DNA of 64,000 nucleotides from contig NC_008390.1 of assembly GCF_000203915.1 (NCBI RefSeq), forward strand, positions 186,001 through 250,000. Reading direction: 5' to 3'. Source of the stretch: Burkholderia ambifaria AMMD (GTDB lineage Bacteria > Pseudomonadota > Gammaproteobacteria > Burkholderiales > Burkholderiaceae). Under the pieces are notes generated by a model. That model searched no databases. It saw only the letters and a list, made by a program, of their open reading frames with translations, and was not told the origin of the DNA. Each line of letters begins with the position of its first letter. Position 1 is the first letter of the stretch. The position numbers and the translations under genes were made by a program. Positions 17,222 to 26,914 of the stretch are shown here, in pieces.

Positions 17222-19168
17222 ATGTTGCATAACTGGTCGATCCGCACGACGCTCACGGCGGTCGGACTCATCCTCGTGGGCCTGGCCGCCGCGGTCGGCG
17301 GCCTCGGCCTTTACGCGCTCGATCACGCGAGCCGCTCGCTCGACGAGATCGCGCACGTCGATCTGCCGGCGATCCATACGCTCGACGACACGTCGTCGTA
17401 CCTGCTGCGCGCACGCGTGTCGCTCGACCGCTTCCGCTCGCTGACCGAGGCCGGTAACACGGCCGACGCGAGCAAGGTGCTCGAGCGCGCGCAGGAGCTG
17501 TATACGAAGTCGAACCAGAACTGGCAGGCGTTCCAGGCGACGCCGAAGTTCGGCATCGAGCAGGCGCTCGTCGACGATCTCGCCGCGCGCTACGCGACGA
17601 TCGTGAAGGAAGGCGTCGAGCCGGAATTCGCGGCCGCGCGCGCGGGCGACATGGCCGCCTATCACGCGGTCGCCGACACCAAGATCAGCCCGATGTTCGT
17701 CGCGTACGACCAGGCGGCCGCGGCCGTGGTCGCGGCGCTGCAGAAGCGCGCGGAAGACCGCCAGGCCGCGACGCAGTCGCGGATCTCGATGATGATCGGC
17801 CTGATCGCGGCCGGCGTCGCGATCGCGTTCGTCGTCGTGATCGCGATCCGCTTCGCGATGCGCGGGCTGATCATCAATCCGCTGGAAGACGCGATCGCGC
17901 ACTTCGAGCGCATCGCCGGCGGCGACCTCACGCAGCCGGTGAACGTGTCCAGCACCAACGAGATCGGCCGGCTGTTCGGCGGCATCAAGCGGATGCAGGA
18001 CGCGGTGACGACGATGGTGCAGGCCGTGCATCGCGGCACCGAGTCGATCGACGTCGGCGCGCGCGAAATCTCGACCGGCAACACCGACCTGTCGCAGCGC
18101 ACCGAGGAGCAGGCCGCGTCGCTGCAGGAAACCGCGTCGAGCATGGAGCAGCTCACGGGCACCGTGCGCCAGAACGCGGAGAACGCGCGGCAGGCGAGCC
18201 AACTCGCGGTGAACGCGTCCGACATCGCGACGCACGGCGGCGAAGTCGTCGGCCAGGTCGTGTCGACGATGCAGGACATCGCGGCGAGCTCGGGCAAGGT
18301 CGTCGACATCATCGGCACGATCGAAGGCATCGCGTTCCAGACCAACATCCTCGCGCTGAACGCGGCGGTCGAGGCCGCGCGCGCCGGCGAGCAGGGCCGC
18401 GGCTTCGCGGTGGTCGCGGGCGAAGTGCGCTCGCTGGCGCAGCGCAGCGCGAGCGCCGCGAAGGAAATCAAGCAGCTGATCGGCGATTCGGCCGAGAGGG
18501 TCGAAAGCGGGTCGGCGCTCGTCGCGCGGGCCGGTTCGACGATGGACGAGATCGTGCAGGCCGTGCGCCGAGTGACCGACATCATGGGCGAGATCAGCGC
18601 CGCGTCGGACGAGCAGTCGACCGGCATCGAGCAGGTCAATCGCGCGGTCGGCCAGATGGACTCGGTCACGCAGCAGAACGCGGCGCTCGTCGAAGAGGCC
18701 GCGGCCGCGGCCGCGTCGCTCGAGGAGCAGACGCGCCAGATGAAGGCGATCGTGTCGAGCTGGCGCGTCACGGGCGGCATCGCGATGGCGCCGGTGCGCG
18801 GCGCGGCGCGCCCGGCCGCACAAACCCAGGCCCCGGCGTCGCCGTCGGAGAGCCGTCACGAAGCCGCGCCGGTGGCGCACGCACCGCAGGCAGCGCAACC
18901 GGCCGCCCAGCCGGCCCGCCGCGCGGCGCCCGCGCCGCATGCCGCGGCACCGGCGACGCGCAATGCAGCGAAGCCCGCGACGGATTCCGCCGCACGCGCG
19001 TCGAAGGACGCGCCGGCCGCCGGCGGCTACGGCCCGCGTCTCGCGAAGGGCGCCGCAGCTTCGCCCAAGCCGGCCGACAAGCCCGCGCTGGTGCGTCCGG
19101 CGCTGAACGGCGAGAAGCCGGCGCTGGCCGCGGCCGGTGCGTCCGACGACGACTGGGAGACCTTCTAA
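17222..19168 (+). CDS. methyl-accepting chemotaxis protein (Tar/Tsr type)
   Basis: The 648-residue receptor has an N-terminal membrane helix (about 8-30), a periplasmic four-helix (TarH/4HB_MCP) ligand domain and a second helix (about 190-215). A HAMP domain and a signalling domain follow, with the hairpin tip [20 protein letters not shown]. After it come about 120 residues of Ala/Pro-rich linker and the C-terminal DWETF, a CheR-docking pentapeptide like NWETF of Tar/Tsr. The ligand is unknown. cheR follows after 3 bp. Confidence 0.95.
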   Translation: MLHNWSIRTTLTAVGLILVGLAAAVGGLGLYALDHASRSLDEIAHVDLPAIHTLDDTSSYLLRARVSLDRFRSLTEAGNTADASKVLERAQELYTKSNQNWQAFQATPKFGIEQALVDDLAARYATIVKEGVEPEFAAARAGDMAAYHAVADTKISPMFVAYDQAAAAVVAALQKRAEDRQAATQSRISMMIGLIAAGVAIAFVVVIAIRFAMRGLIINPLEDAIAHFERIAGGDLTQPVNVSSTNEIGRLFGGIKRMQDAVTTMVQAVHRGTESIDVGAREISTGNTDLSQRTEEQAASLQETASSMEQLTGTVRQNAENARQASQLAVNASDIATHGGEVVGQVVSTMQDIAASSGKVVDIIGTIEGIAFQTNILALNAAVEAARAGEQGRGFAVVAGEVRSLAQRSASAAKEIKQLIGDSAERVESGSALVARAGSTMDEIVQAVRRVTDIMGEISAASDEQSTGIEQVNRAVGQMDSVTQQNAALVEEAAAAAASLEEQTRQMKAIVSSWRVTGGIAMAPVRGAARPAAQTQAPASPSESRHEAAPVAHAPQAAQPAAQPARRAAPAPHAAAPATRNAAKPATDSAARASKDAPAAGGYGPRLAKGAAASPKPADKPALVRPALNGEKPALAAAGASDDDWETF

Positions 19169-19171
19169 GCC

Positions 19172-20149
19172 ATGCCGTCCGCGCGCGCACCGTTTCGACC
19201 CGATGCACCGGATACCTCGCCCCGCGCGGGCGAGCCGGGGCGCGACTTCGCGTTTACCGGCGCGGATTTCGCACGCATCCGCGCGCTGATCCATCAACGC
19301 GCAGGCATCTCGCTGTCCGAGCACAAGCGCGACATGGCGTACAGCCGGCTGGCACGCCGGCTGCGCGCACGCGGCCTCGACACGTTCCGCGACTACCTCG
19401 ACCTGCTCGAGCAGGAGGACGATCCGCTCGAGTGGGAGGCGTTCACCAACGCGCTGACGACGAACCTGACCGCGTTCTTCCGCGAGTCGCACCATTTCCC
19501 GATCCTGGCCGACTTCGTGAAGGGGCGTGCGGCGCCCGTGTCGGTGTGGTGTTCGGCGGCGTCGACCGGCGAGGAACCTTACTCGATCGCGATCACGCTG
19601 ATCGAGGCGCTCGGCGAATCGGCCGCGCGCGGTGCGTCGATTCTCGCGACCGACCTCGACACGCAGGTGCTCGCGAAAGCCGAGGCCGGCATCTATACGT
19701 ACGACCAGGTCAAGCACCTGAGCCCGGAGCGGCTCAAGCGCTTCTTCCTGAAGGGCACCGGCGCGCAGGCCGGCCGCGTGAAGGTGCGCCCGGAACTGCG
19801 CGCGATGATCCGTTTCGAGCAGCTGAACCTGACCGATGCCGACTACGGGATCGCGAAGCCGTTCGACGCGATCTTCTGCCGCAACGTGATGATCTATTTC
19901 GACAAGCCGACGCAAGGGCAGGTGCTGTCGCGCTTCGAGCCGCTCGTGAAGCCGGGCGGGCTGCTGTTCGCCGGGCATTCGGAGAATTTCACGTACGTGT
20001 CGCAGGCGTTCCGGCTGCGCGGGCAGACGGTGTACGAACTGACGCGCGATGCCGCGCAAGGCTCGCGCCCGCGCGGCGCGACGCCGGCCGCCGCAGCGCC
20101 GCCGCGCGCGCCCGCGCGTGCCGCGCTCGCTTACGGAGAACGCGAATGA
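19172..20149 (+). CDS. cheR: chemotaxis protein methyltransferase CheR
   Basis: The 325-residue S-adenosylmethionine-dependent enzyme methylates receptor glutamates. The N-terminal helical CheR_N domain (about 30-90) precedes the methyltransferase core with [17 protein letters not shown] (SAM site) and [11 protein letters not shown]. It ends in an Ala/Pro-rich tail. Its stop overlaps the cheD start (ATGA), which couples their translation. The upstream receptor ends in DWETF, the likely docking site. Confidence 0.97.
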   Translation: MPSARAPFRPDAPDTSPRAGEPGRDFAFTGADFARIRALIHQRAGISLSEHKRDMAYSRLARRLRARGLDTFRDYLDLLEQEDDPLEWEAFTNALTTNLTAFFRESHHFPILADFVKGRAAPVSVWCSAASTGEEPYSIAITLIEALGESAARGASILATDLDTQVLAKAEAGIYTYDQVKHLSPERLKRFFLKGTGAQAGRVKVRPELRAMIRFEQLNLTDADYGIAKPFDAIFCRNVMIYFDKPTQGQVLSRFEPLVKPGGLLFAGHSENFTYVSQAFRLRGQTVYELTRDAAQGSRPRGATPAAAAPPRAPARAALAYGERE

Positions 20150-20907
20150 GCGGCCTGCCGATCGCGACCAATCGCTACTTCGACAACCACTTCGAACGCC
20201 CGGGCGTGAAGCTGCTGCCGAACGAGTTCTACACGACGTCCGAGGACATGGTGCTGATGACCGTGCTCGGCTCGTGCGTCGCCGCGTGCCTGCACGACCC
20301 GCTCGCGGGCATCGGCGGGATGAATCACTTCATGCTGCCCGACGACGGCGCCGATGCCGGCGCGGCCGCATCGGATTCGATGCGTTACGGCGCGTATGCG
20401 ATGGAAGTGCTGATCAACGAGCTGATCAAGGCGGGCGGGCGCCGCGAGCGCTTCGAGGCGAAGGTGTTCGGCGGCGCGGCCGTGCTGGCCGGGATGACGA
20501 CGATCAACATCGGCGATCGCAACGCGGATTTCGTGCGCCGCTATCTCGCGCTCGAACGCATCCGCATCACCGCGGAGGATCTGCAGGGCGTGCACCCGCG
20601 CAAGGTCGCGTTCATGCCGCGCACCGGGCGCGCGATGGTGAAGAAGCTGCGGCTGCAGGTGCCGGGCGTGACCGAGCGCGAAGCCGCGCTGGCGCGCGAG
20701 GCCGACCGCGTGCGCGCCGGCCGGCAGCGCGCGCACGTCGAGCTGTTCGCGGCGAAGCGGCCGGCCGCGCCGCCGCCGGCGCGCCCGCGCATCGAGCTGT
20801 TCGGCGCACGCGGCGCCGGCGGCGCGCAGACGACGAATGCCAAGACCGGCAGTCCGTACGCCGGCAGCCCGAGCGCGGCCAACCTTTCGAGAAAGCAGGA
20901 GGCATGA
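20146..20907 (+). CDS. cheD: receptor glutamine deamidase CheD
   Basis: The 253-residue enzyme deamidates receptor glutamines and in some species binds CheC or CheY. The catalytic Cys lies in [15 protein letters not shown]. The following His is in MNHFMLPDD. The last 60 residues are basic, low-complexity and not part of the domain. The ATG at 20146 overlaps the cheR stop, with GGAGA upstream. Its own stop overlaps the cheB start. Confidence 0.95.
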   Translation: MSGLPIATNRYFDNHFERPGVKLLPNEFYTTSEDMVLMTVLGSCVAACLHDPLAGIGGMNHFMLPDDGADAGAAASDSMRYGAYAMEVLINELIKAGGRRERFEAKVFGGAAVLAGMTTINIGDRNADFVRRYLALERIRITAEDLQGVHPRKVAFMPRTGRAMVKKLRLQVPGVTEREAALAREADRVRAGRQRAHVELFAAKRPAAPPPARPRIELFGARGAGGAQTTNAKTGSPYAGSPSAANLSRKQEA

Positions 20908-21995
20908 CCGCAGTGCAGAAGATCAAAGTGTTGTGCGTCGACGATTCGGCGCTGATCCGCAGCCTGATGACGGAGATCATCAACAGCCAGCCCGACATGA
21001 CGGTGTGCGCGACCGCGCCCGATCCGCTCGTCGCGCGCGATCTCATCAAGCAGCACAACCCGGACGTCCTGACGCTGGACGTCGAAATGCCGCGCATGGA
21101 CGGGCTCGACTTCCTCGAGAAGCTGATGCGTCTGCGGCCGATGCCGGTCGTGATGGTGTCGTCGCTGACCGAGCGCGGCTCCGAGATCACGCTGCGCGCG
21201 CTCGAACTCGGCGCGGTGGATTTCGTCACGAAGCCGCGCGTCGGGATTCGCGACGGCATGCTCGACTACGCGGAAAAGCTCGCGGACAAGATCCGCGCGG
21301 CGTCGCGCGCCCGCGTGCGCCAGACGCCGCAGCCGCAGGCCGCCGCGCCCACGGCGAGCGGCCAGCCGGCCGCGCCGATGATCAACAACCCGCTCGTCAG
21401 TACCGAGAAGCTGATCATCATCGGTGCGTCGACGGGCGGCACCGAGGCGATCCGCGAGGTGCTGACGCCGCTGCCGCCGGATGCGCCGGCGGTGCTGATC
21501 GCGCAGCACATGCCGCCCGGCTTCACCAAGTCGTTCGCGCAGCGGCTGAACGGCCTGTGCCGGATCGCGGTGAAGGAAGCCGAGCACGGCGAACGCGTGC
21601 TGCCGGGCCATGCGTACATCGCGCCGGGCCACGCGCACCTGCTGCTCGCGCGCAGCGGCGCGAACTACATCGCGCAGTTGTCCGACGAGCCGCCGGTGAA
21701 CCGTCACCGGCCGTCGGTCGACGTGCTGTTCCGCTCGGCGGCGCAGCACGCGGGCAAGAACGCGATCGGCGTGATCCTCACGGGGATGGGCCGCGACGGC
21801 GCGGCCGGCCTGCTGGACATGAAGCGCGCGGGCGCGCACACGTTCGCGCAGGACGAGGCGAGCTGCATCGTGTTCGGGATGCCGCGCGAGGCGATCGCGC
21901 TCGGCGGGGCGGACGAGGTCGTCTCGCTGGCCGAGATGAGCCGGCGCGTGATGGCGCGCCTGGCGACGATGGGCGATAGGGTGCAGCGCGTCTGA
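20904..21995 (+). CDS. cheB: chemotaxis methylesterase/deamidase CheB
   Basis: This 363-residue response regulator-enzyme demethylates receptors. The receiver domain (1-125) has Asp59 in [14 protein letters not shown]. The CheB catalytic domain (about 165-355) shows Ser176 in GASTGG, His202 in AQHMPPGF and Asp298 in GMGRDGAAG, the expected triad. Strong AGGAGG ribosome site; the ATG overlaps the cheD stop. Confidence 0.98.
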   Translation: MTAVQKIKVLCVDDSALIRSLMTEIINSQPDMTVCATAPDPLVARDLIKQHNPDVLTLDVEMPRMDGLDFLEKLMRLRPMPVVMVSSLTERGSEITLRALELGAVDFVTKPRVGIRDGMLDYAEKLADKIRAASRARVRQTPQPQAAAPTASGQPAAPMINNPLVSTEKLIIIGASTGGTEAIREVLTPLPPDAPAVLIAQHMPPGFTKSFAQRLNGLCRIAVKEAEHGERVLPGHAYIAPGHAHLLLARSGANYIAQLSDEPPVNRHRPSVDVLFRSAAQHAGKNAIGVILTGMGRDGAAGLLDMKRAGAHTFAQDEASCIVFGMPREAIALGGADEVVSLAEMSRRVMARLATMGDRVQRV

Positions 21996-22062
21996 ATCAA
22001 ATGTCACGGGGCACGTGGGTTGCTACGGGCCCTGACGGTAACGAATCTGGAAAGGAACGACG

Positions 22063-22458
22063 ATGGACAAGAGCATGAAAATCCTGGTGGTGGACGATTT
22101 CCCGACGATGCGCCGGATCGTCCGCAACCTGCTCAAGGAACTGGGCTACACGAACGTCGACGAAGCCGAGGACGGCGCGGCCGGCCTCGCGCGGCTGCGC
22201 GGCGGCGGCTTCGACTTCGTGATCTCCGACTGGAACATGCCGAACCTCGACGGCCTCGCGATGCTGAAGGAAATTCGCGCGGACGCGACGCTCACGCACC
22301 TGCCGGTGCTGATGGTCACGGCCGAGTCGAAGAAGGAGAACATCATCGCGGCCGCGCAGGCGGGCGCGAGCGGCTATGTCGTGAAGCCGTTCACGGCCGC
22401 GACGCTCGACGAGAAGCTGAACAAGATCATCGACAAGATGGCGAAGGCCGGGAGCTGA
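22063..22458 (+). CDS. cheY: chemotaxis response regulator CheY
   Basis: The 131-residue receiver binds the motor switch when phosphorylated: [20 protein letters not shown], acceptor Asp56 in [11 protein letters not shown], Thr in VTAES and Lys in [10 protein letters not shown]. It resembles E. coli CheY closely. It is followed directly by its phosphatase gene cheZ. Of the two receivers in the operon, this is the canonical one. Confidence 0.98.
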   Translation: MDKSMKILVVDDFPTMRRIVRNLLKELGYTNVDEAEDGAAGLARLRGGGFDFVISDWNMPNLDGLAMLKEIRADATLTHLPVLMVTAESKKENIIAAAQAGASGYVVKPFTAATLDEKLNKIIDKMAKAGS

Positions 22459-22459
22459 C

Positions 22460-23191
22460 GTGAACCAGCCGATCCATGCAGCGCTCGCCAGCGCGGCGTT
22501 CAGCGCCGACAGCCACGCCGAAGGCGCCGATTTCGCGAGCGACCGGATCCTCGCGCGCATCGGCCAGGTCACGCGCGCGCTGCGCGACTCGATGCGCGAA
22601 CTGGGGCTCGACAAGCACGTCGAGCGCGCGGCGGAAGCCGTGCCCGATGCGCGCGACCGGCTGCGCTACGTCGCGACGATGACCGAACAGGCGGCCGTGC
22701 GCGTGCTGAACGCGATCGAGATCGCGAAGCCGGTGCAGGAGCGCATCCAGAACGAGGCCGAGGCGCTCGACGCGCGCTGGACGCAGTGGTACGCGGCGCC
22801 GATCGAGCACGCGGAAGTGCGCGAGCTGATGGACGACACGCGCACGTTCCTGCACGCGCTGCCCGACGCGACGTCGGCGACCAGCGCGCAGCTGCTCGAG
22901 ATCATGCTCGCGCAGGACTTCCAGGATCTGACCGGGCAGGTGATCAAGAAGATCATGGACATGGTCTACCTGATCGAGCAGCAGCTGCTCACCGTGCTCG
23001 TCGAGAACATCGCGCCCGAGCGGCGCGAGCAGTTCGCGGCGACCGCCGCCGCGCTCGCGGCCGAGCAGATCAGCGCGACCGGCAGCCCCGAGTCGCTCCT
23101 GAATGGGCCGCAGATCGCGCCGGAAGGCAAGTCCGACGTCGTGCAGGATCAGGGGCAGGTCGACGACCTGCTCGCAAGCCTCGGCTTCTGA
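22460..23191 (+). CDS. cheZ: protein phosphatase CheZ
   Basis: The 243-residue four-helix-bundle phosphatase acts on CheY-P. The catalytic Gln lies in [18 protein letters not shown], and the C-terminal peptide [10 protein letters not shown] is the CheY tether. It starts with GTG 1 bp after the cheY stop, so it is translationally coupled. It is the last gene of the motA-cheZ operon. Confidence 0.97.
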   Translation: MNQPIHAALASAAFSADSHAEGADFASDRILARIGQVTRALRDSMRELGLDKHVERAAEAVPDARDRLRYVATMTEQAAVRVLNAIEIAKPVQERIQNEAEALDARWTQWYAAPIEHAEVRELMDDTRTFLHALPDATSATSAQLLEIMLAQDFQDLTGQVIKKIMDMVYLIEQQLLTVLVENIAPERREQFAATAAALAAEQISATGSPESLLNGPQIAPEGKSDVVQDQGQVDDLLASLGF

Positions 23192-23488
23192 GGCGGCCCC
23201 GCGGCTTCTCATCGCATCGGCACCGCTCCCTGTCGCGGAGCGGCCCGACGTGCGTGGTTCTTGCCGGTTTCCCCCCACCGGCCGGGAGCGGGGCCGGTGC
23301 GCCCGTCGTGCCATTCGTGCCCCTTCGTGCCCTTCGTGCCGCGACGATTTGACACTCCGGCACACTCCGCAGGCATACTACGCGTCAGCAGTAACGACGC
23401 GTCATTTTTACGACTTTCATATGTTGGCCGGTGGCGCCGAGCCTGATGGGGCCCGCCGGCGACGAAGCCAGTCCCTTTGGGGGGGAAC

Positions 23489-23992
23489 GTGAAGCTGAAA
23501 CGCTTGGGCTGGGCCGCCGCGCACGCGACGGCTGCAATGGGTGTGCTGTGGAGCGTCCACGCACACGCGGAACTGGGCGGCGCGCCGATGTCGCCGCCGG
23601 CGGACGATCGCGCCGCCACCGTGCGCGCGATGCAGCGCGCGATGCGCTCGGCCGACGGCGCGCAGGCGAACACGGCCGCCTACACCGTCCGCGAGATCAC
23701 GCTCGGATCGGGCACCGTCATCCACGAATACACGAGCCCCGCGGGCACCGTGTTCGGCCTTGCCTGGCGCGGGCCGAGCATGCCGGACCTCGCGTCGCTG
23801 CTCGGCAGCTATTTCCCGCAGTACACCGCCGGCGTCCAGGCCGCGCACGCGGCGCGCGGCTGGCGCGCGCCCGTGTCCGTCGATACGAGCGGGCTCGTGA
23901 TCCGCACCGGCGGCCACATGGGCGCCTTCGCGGGCCAGGCGTGGCTGCCGGCCGCGCTGCCTGCCGGCCTGTCCGGCACCGACATCCAGTGA
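23489..23992 (+). CDS. DUF2844 family secreted protein
   Basis: The 167-residue protein has a signal peptide (MKLKRLGWAAAHATAAMGVL, cleaved near HAHA-ELGG). A conserved domain of unknown function follows with YTVREITLGSGTVIHEYTSP and VFGLAWRGPSMPDL. GTG start after GGGGGG. It lies 16 bp upstream of a DUF3443 lipoprotein, and these two are typically paired in Burkholderia, so they probably act together in the envelope. Function unknown. The 297-bp gap from cheZ holds no gene. Confidence 0.85.
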   Translation: MKLKRLGWAAAHATAAMGVLWSVHAHAELGGAPMSPPADDRAATVRAMQRAMRSADGAQANTAAYTVREITLGSGTVIHEYTSPAGTVFGLAWRGPSMPDLASLLGSYFPQYTAGVQAAHAARGWRAPVSVDTSGLVIRTGGHMGAFAGQAWLPAALPAGLSGTDIQ

Positions 23993-24008
23993 CAGCGGGA
24001 GAGCGATC

Positions 24009-25238
24009 TTGAGAATTCCTCGTACCTTCAAGCGCTGGGTCGGCGTGCTCGGCCTGGCGGCTGCCACGGCCCTGCTCGTGACCGCATGCGGCGGCGGCGA
24101 CGACGACAACGGCGGTAGCGGCGGCGGCAACGTATCGGACGGCAACACCGCGAACACGGCCGTGATCACGGTCAACAGCGGCGTCGCGCAAGTGATCAAC
24201 ATCCCGACCGTCAACGTGAAGATCTGCGCGCCGGGCACGTCGAACTGCCAGGTGGTCAACAACGTGCTCGTCGACACCGCGTCGTACGGGCTGCGGCTGG
24301 TCGGCAGCGCCGTGGGCGTGTTGAACAACCTGCCGCAGGTGACGAGCGGCGGCGCGCCGGTCGCCGAATGCGGGAAGTTCGTGTCGAGCTACACGTGGGG
24401 CACGGTGCGTACCGTCGACCTGACGATCGGCTCCGAGCACGCGGCTTCGCTGCCGGTGCAGATCATCGGCGACCTCGGCACGAGCAACGTACCGAGCTCG
24501 TGCACGAACGGCGGCGCGTCGGCCAACACGGCGCGCGACCTCGGCGCGAACGGCATCCTCGGCATCGGGCCGGCGCCGGTCGATTGCGGCACGAACTGCG
24601 CGACGTTGACGTCGGCGACGTACAACAACTACTACGCGTGCCCGAACGGCAATTCGAGCTGCACGGTGGCGCTGGTGCCGGTGGCGCAGCAGGTGGCCAA
24701 CCCGGTCCATCGCTTCGCGACCGACAACAACGGCGTGATCGTGCAGATGCCGAACATCTCGAACAGCGGGCAGGGCAGCGCGACGGGCCTGCTGACGTTC
24801 GGGATCGGCACGCAGAGCAACAACGCGCTCGGGGCATCGACGGTGTTGACGTCGACGACGACGGGCGACGTGAGCGCGACGTTCCTCGGCAGCAGCGCGA
24901 CCGCGTTCTTCGATACGGGCTCGAACGCGTACTTCTTCGACGATTCGTCGCAGAGGAAGTGCTCGACCAATACGCAGTTCTATTGCCCGACCTCGTCGAC
25001 CACCTATACGGCGACGCTGACCGGCAGGAACGGTGCGTCGGGCGGCGTGTCGATGCCCGTCGTGAACGCCGATGCGGTGTTCGCGAACGCGTCGACGTTC
25101 GCGTTCAACGACATCGCCGGCCCGTTCGGCGTGGCCGGCTGGCTTGATCTCGGCATGCCGCACTTCTACGGCAAGACGATCTACTTCGGGATGGACAAGA
25201 CGTCGACCGGCGGACAGCAGCCTTACGTCGCGTTCTGA
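24009..25238 (+). CDS. DUF3443 family lipoprotein
   Basis: The 409-residue protein starts with TTG after GGGAGAG. It has a lipoprotein signal (VTACGGG, Cys near residue 28), a Gly/Asp-rich spacer and a large Ser/Thr/Asn-rich periplasmic or surface domain. Motifs FFDTGSNAYFFDD and VDTASYGLRL resemble the aspartic-protease-like DTG/DTA elements seen in DUF3443; whether it is proteolytic is unknown. It has paired Cys. Operonic with the DUF2844 gene. Confidence 0.85.
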   Translation: MRIPRTFKRWVGVLGLAAATALLVTACGGGDDDNGGSGGGNVSDGNTANTAVITVNSGVAQVINIPTVNVKICAPGTSNCQVVNNVLVDTASYGLRLVGSAVGVLNNLPQVTSGGAPVAECGKFVSSYTWGTVRTVDLTIGSEHAASLPVQIIGDLGTSNVPSSCTNGGASANTARDLGANGILGIGPAPVDCGTNCATLTSATYNNYYACPNGNSSCTVALVPVAQQVANPVHRFATDNNGVIVQMPNISNSGQGSATGLLTFGIGTQSNNALGASTVLTSTTTGDVSATFLGSSATAFFDTGSNAYFFDDSSQRKCSTNTQFYCPTSSTTYTATLTGRNGASGGVSMPVVNADAVFANASTFAFNDIAGPFGVAGWLDLGMPHFYGKTIYFGMDKTSTGGQQPYVAF

Positions 25239-25264
25239 ACGCGCACGAACGGCGGCAGCAAGCG

Positions 25265-25291
25265 GGGGGGCGAGCGATCGCCCCCTTTTTT
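25265..25291 (+). terminator. Rho-independent terminator of the DUF2844-DUF3443 operon
   Basis: An 8-bp stem with a GCGA loop (25266-25285) is followed by six T, 27 bp after the stop. Confidence 0.9.
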
Positions 25292-25405
25292 CATCCCGCC
25301 GGCCGTGGCGGGCGGACTACGTACCGGGCGGCCGCGCCGCGCCGGCATAGCGCCTACGATATAAGACCGGCATTGGTGCCGGCACGACATCGAGGAGACA
25401 GCGCC

Positions 25406-25903
25406 ATGAGTCAGCGCATTCAACGCATCACGCCGTTTCTGTGGTTCGACCAGGACGCGGAGGCGGCCGCCCGCTTCTACGTGTCGGTGTTCGACGACGC
25501 GCGCATCCTGCACGTCGCCCGCTACGGCAAATCCGGCGCGCAGGCGTCGGGCCAGGCCGAGGGCACGGTAATGACGGTGTCGTTCGAACTCGACGGGCAG
25601 GCGTTTCTCGCGCTCAACGGCGGCCCGGTGTTTCCGCTCACGCCGGCCGTGTCGTTCGTCGTCAATTGCCGCGACCAGCAGGAGATCGACCGCTACTGGG
25701 CGGCGCTGGCCGAAGGCGGCGACGAGCGCGCGCAGCAGTGCGGGTGGCTACGCGACCGCTTCGGCGTGTCGTGGCAGGTGGTGCCCGTGCAGATGGCCGA
25801 GCTGATGACGGGCGACCCGGCACGCGCCGAACGCGTGATGGCGCAGGTAATGAAGATGAAGAAGCTCGATCTCGATGCGTTGCAGCAGGCGGCGGCCGGC
25901 TAG
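25406..25903 (+). CDS. VOC-superfamily protein (PhnB/3-demethylubiquinone methyltransferase-like)
   Basis: The 165-residue protein begins MSQRIQRITPFLWFDQDAEA and contains FYVSVFDDARI, MTVSFELDGQAFLALNGGP and CGWLRDRFGVSWQVVP, the pattern of PhnB-like glyoxalase-fold proteins. Members are often annotated 3-demethylubiquinone-9 methyltransferase, but the fold only predicts a metal-dependent or binding role. GAGGAG ribosome site. Single gene. Confidence 0.88.
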   Translation: MSQRIQRITPFLWFDQDAEAAARFYVSVFDDARILHVARYGKSGAQASGQAEGTVMTVSFELDGQAFLALNGGPVFPLTPAVSFVVNCRDQQEIDRYWAALAEGGDERAQQCGWLRDRFGVSWQVVPVQMAELMTGDPARAERVMAQVMKMKKLDLDALQQAAAG

Positions 25904-26267
25904 CGCGAATGCCGGCCGGGAGGCGGTATTTTCGATGCGGGCATGCGATGCACGAAGCGATTCCCGGCCGGCCGGTAAATCGGTCGCCATCTGACCGGCG
26001 GTTGGATTATCGACCATGATCCGTTTCATCATGGCGTAATCAATTCATTGATTATCCGGCTGATCTTTTTGTTGGGGCGTTGCGATTATAAAAATGGCGT
26101 GACATGCACGCGGCGGTCCGACGCGTCGTTTCTGTGGCCGCTCCGGGGCCGTGAAGGCGTCACCACGGCGATCGTCACGCGAAAAGAGATGCGACGTGTC
26201 GAAATTCAAACTTATAATGCCCCCGTTGTTTCCGGGGTCGTCGATTAAAAAACAGGAGGGCAATAAG
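25904..26267. other. 364-bp intergenic region
   Basis: No gene, terminator or clear promoter is visible. The 3' half is richer in A/T and probably holds the promoter of the DUF805 gene. Confidence 0.4.
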
Positions 26268-26648
26268 ATGAATTTCACCGAAGCCATTCGTTCCGTATTC
26301 AATCAGTATGCGAAATTCGAAGGCCGCGCACGCCGCGCCGAATACTGGTATTTCGCGCTGCTCACCGGCGTCGTGTCGATCGCCTGCCAGCTGCTCGCCG
26401 CCGCCGGCCGCGAAAGCGGCGCGGTTCCGCTGCTGCTGGCGATCGTCGCGCTGGTCGTGTCGCTCGCGCTCGTGCTGCCGAGCCTCGCGGTCACCGTGCG
26501 CCGCTTGCACGATACGGGCCGCTCCGGCTGGTTTCTGCTGATCGCGTTCATTCCGCTCATCGGCGGGATCCTGCTGCTCGTGTGGATGTGCTCGCGCGGC
26601 ACGAACGGGCCGAACCGTTTCGGCACGGATCCGATTCCGGCAATCTGA
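26268..26648 (+). CDS. DUF805 family inner-membrane protein
   Basis: The 126-residue protein starts MNFTEAIRSVFNQYAKFEGRARRAEYWYF, the DUF805 signature, and has three to four hydrophobic helices. VRRLHDTGRSGW between the last helices is also characteristic. Function unknown. ATG at 26268 has AGGAGGG upstream; the longer open frame 5' has none. Confidence 0.9.
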   Translation: MNFTEAIRSVFNQYAKFEGRARRAEYWYFALLTGVVSIACQLLAAAGRESGAVPLLLAIVALVVSLALVLPSLAVTVRRLHDTGRSGWFLLIAFIPLIGGILLLVWMCSRGTNGPNRFGTDPIPAI

Positions 26649-26696
26649 GCGCCGCCCGCCCCGACGCGCGGCCGTCGCGTCGGGGCGGGGCGATAG

Positions 26697-26830
26697 TTCA
26701 CCTCCTCCGCTTCACCACACCCCCCCGCACACGCGTTTCCCCCACCATCCTCCCCCCGCCACACCCACCCGCCGCCTCTCCCCGCACCCGCCTTGCCCGA
26801 TTCCCCGAAATACCCCCCTTTCCCGGCTTT
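26697..26830 (+). promoter_or_regulatory. C-rich, G-poor tract before flhB (rut-like)
   Basis: Bases 26701-26820 contain 74 C and only 12 G on the flhB sense strand. Long C>G stretches that lack structure are the known loading sites of Rho. It lies between the DUF805 stop and the flhB start and could end read-through from upstream or attenuate the flhB operon. No intrinsic terminator is present here. Confidence 0.45.
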
Positions 26831-26914
26831 GCTCGACCGATCGGCGTTTGACCCGCGCATGAATAATCGGTGTCACTGGAAAGCGGCATTTCGCCGTACC
26901 CGACTGGAGGCCAC

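Noticed and set aside
17036..20059. 1007-residue minus-strand open frame opposite cheW, the MCP and cheR
   Set aside because: Arg/His-rich shadow caused by high GC; the plus strand carries well-conserved genes.
23288..23342. Repeated TTCGTGCC words after cheZ
   Set aside because: Only three to four imperfect copies with no pairing or known motif.
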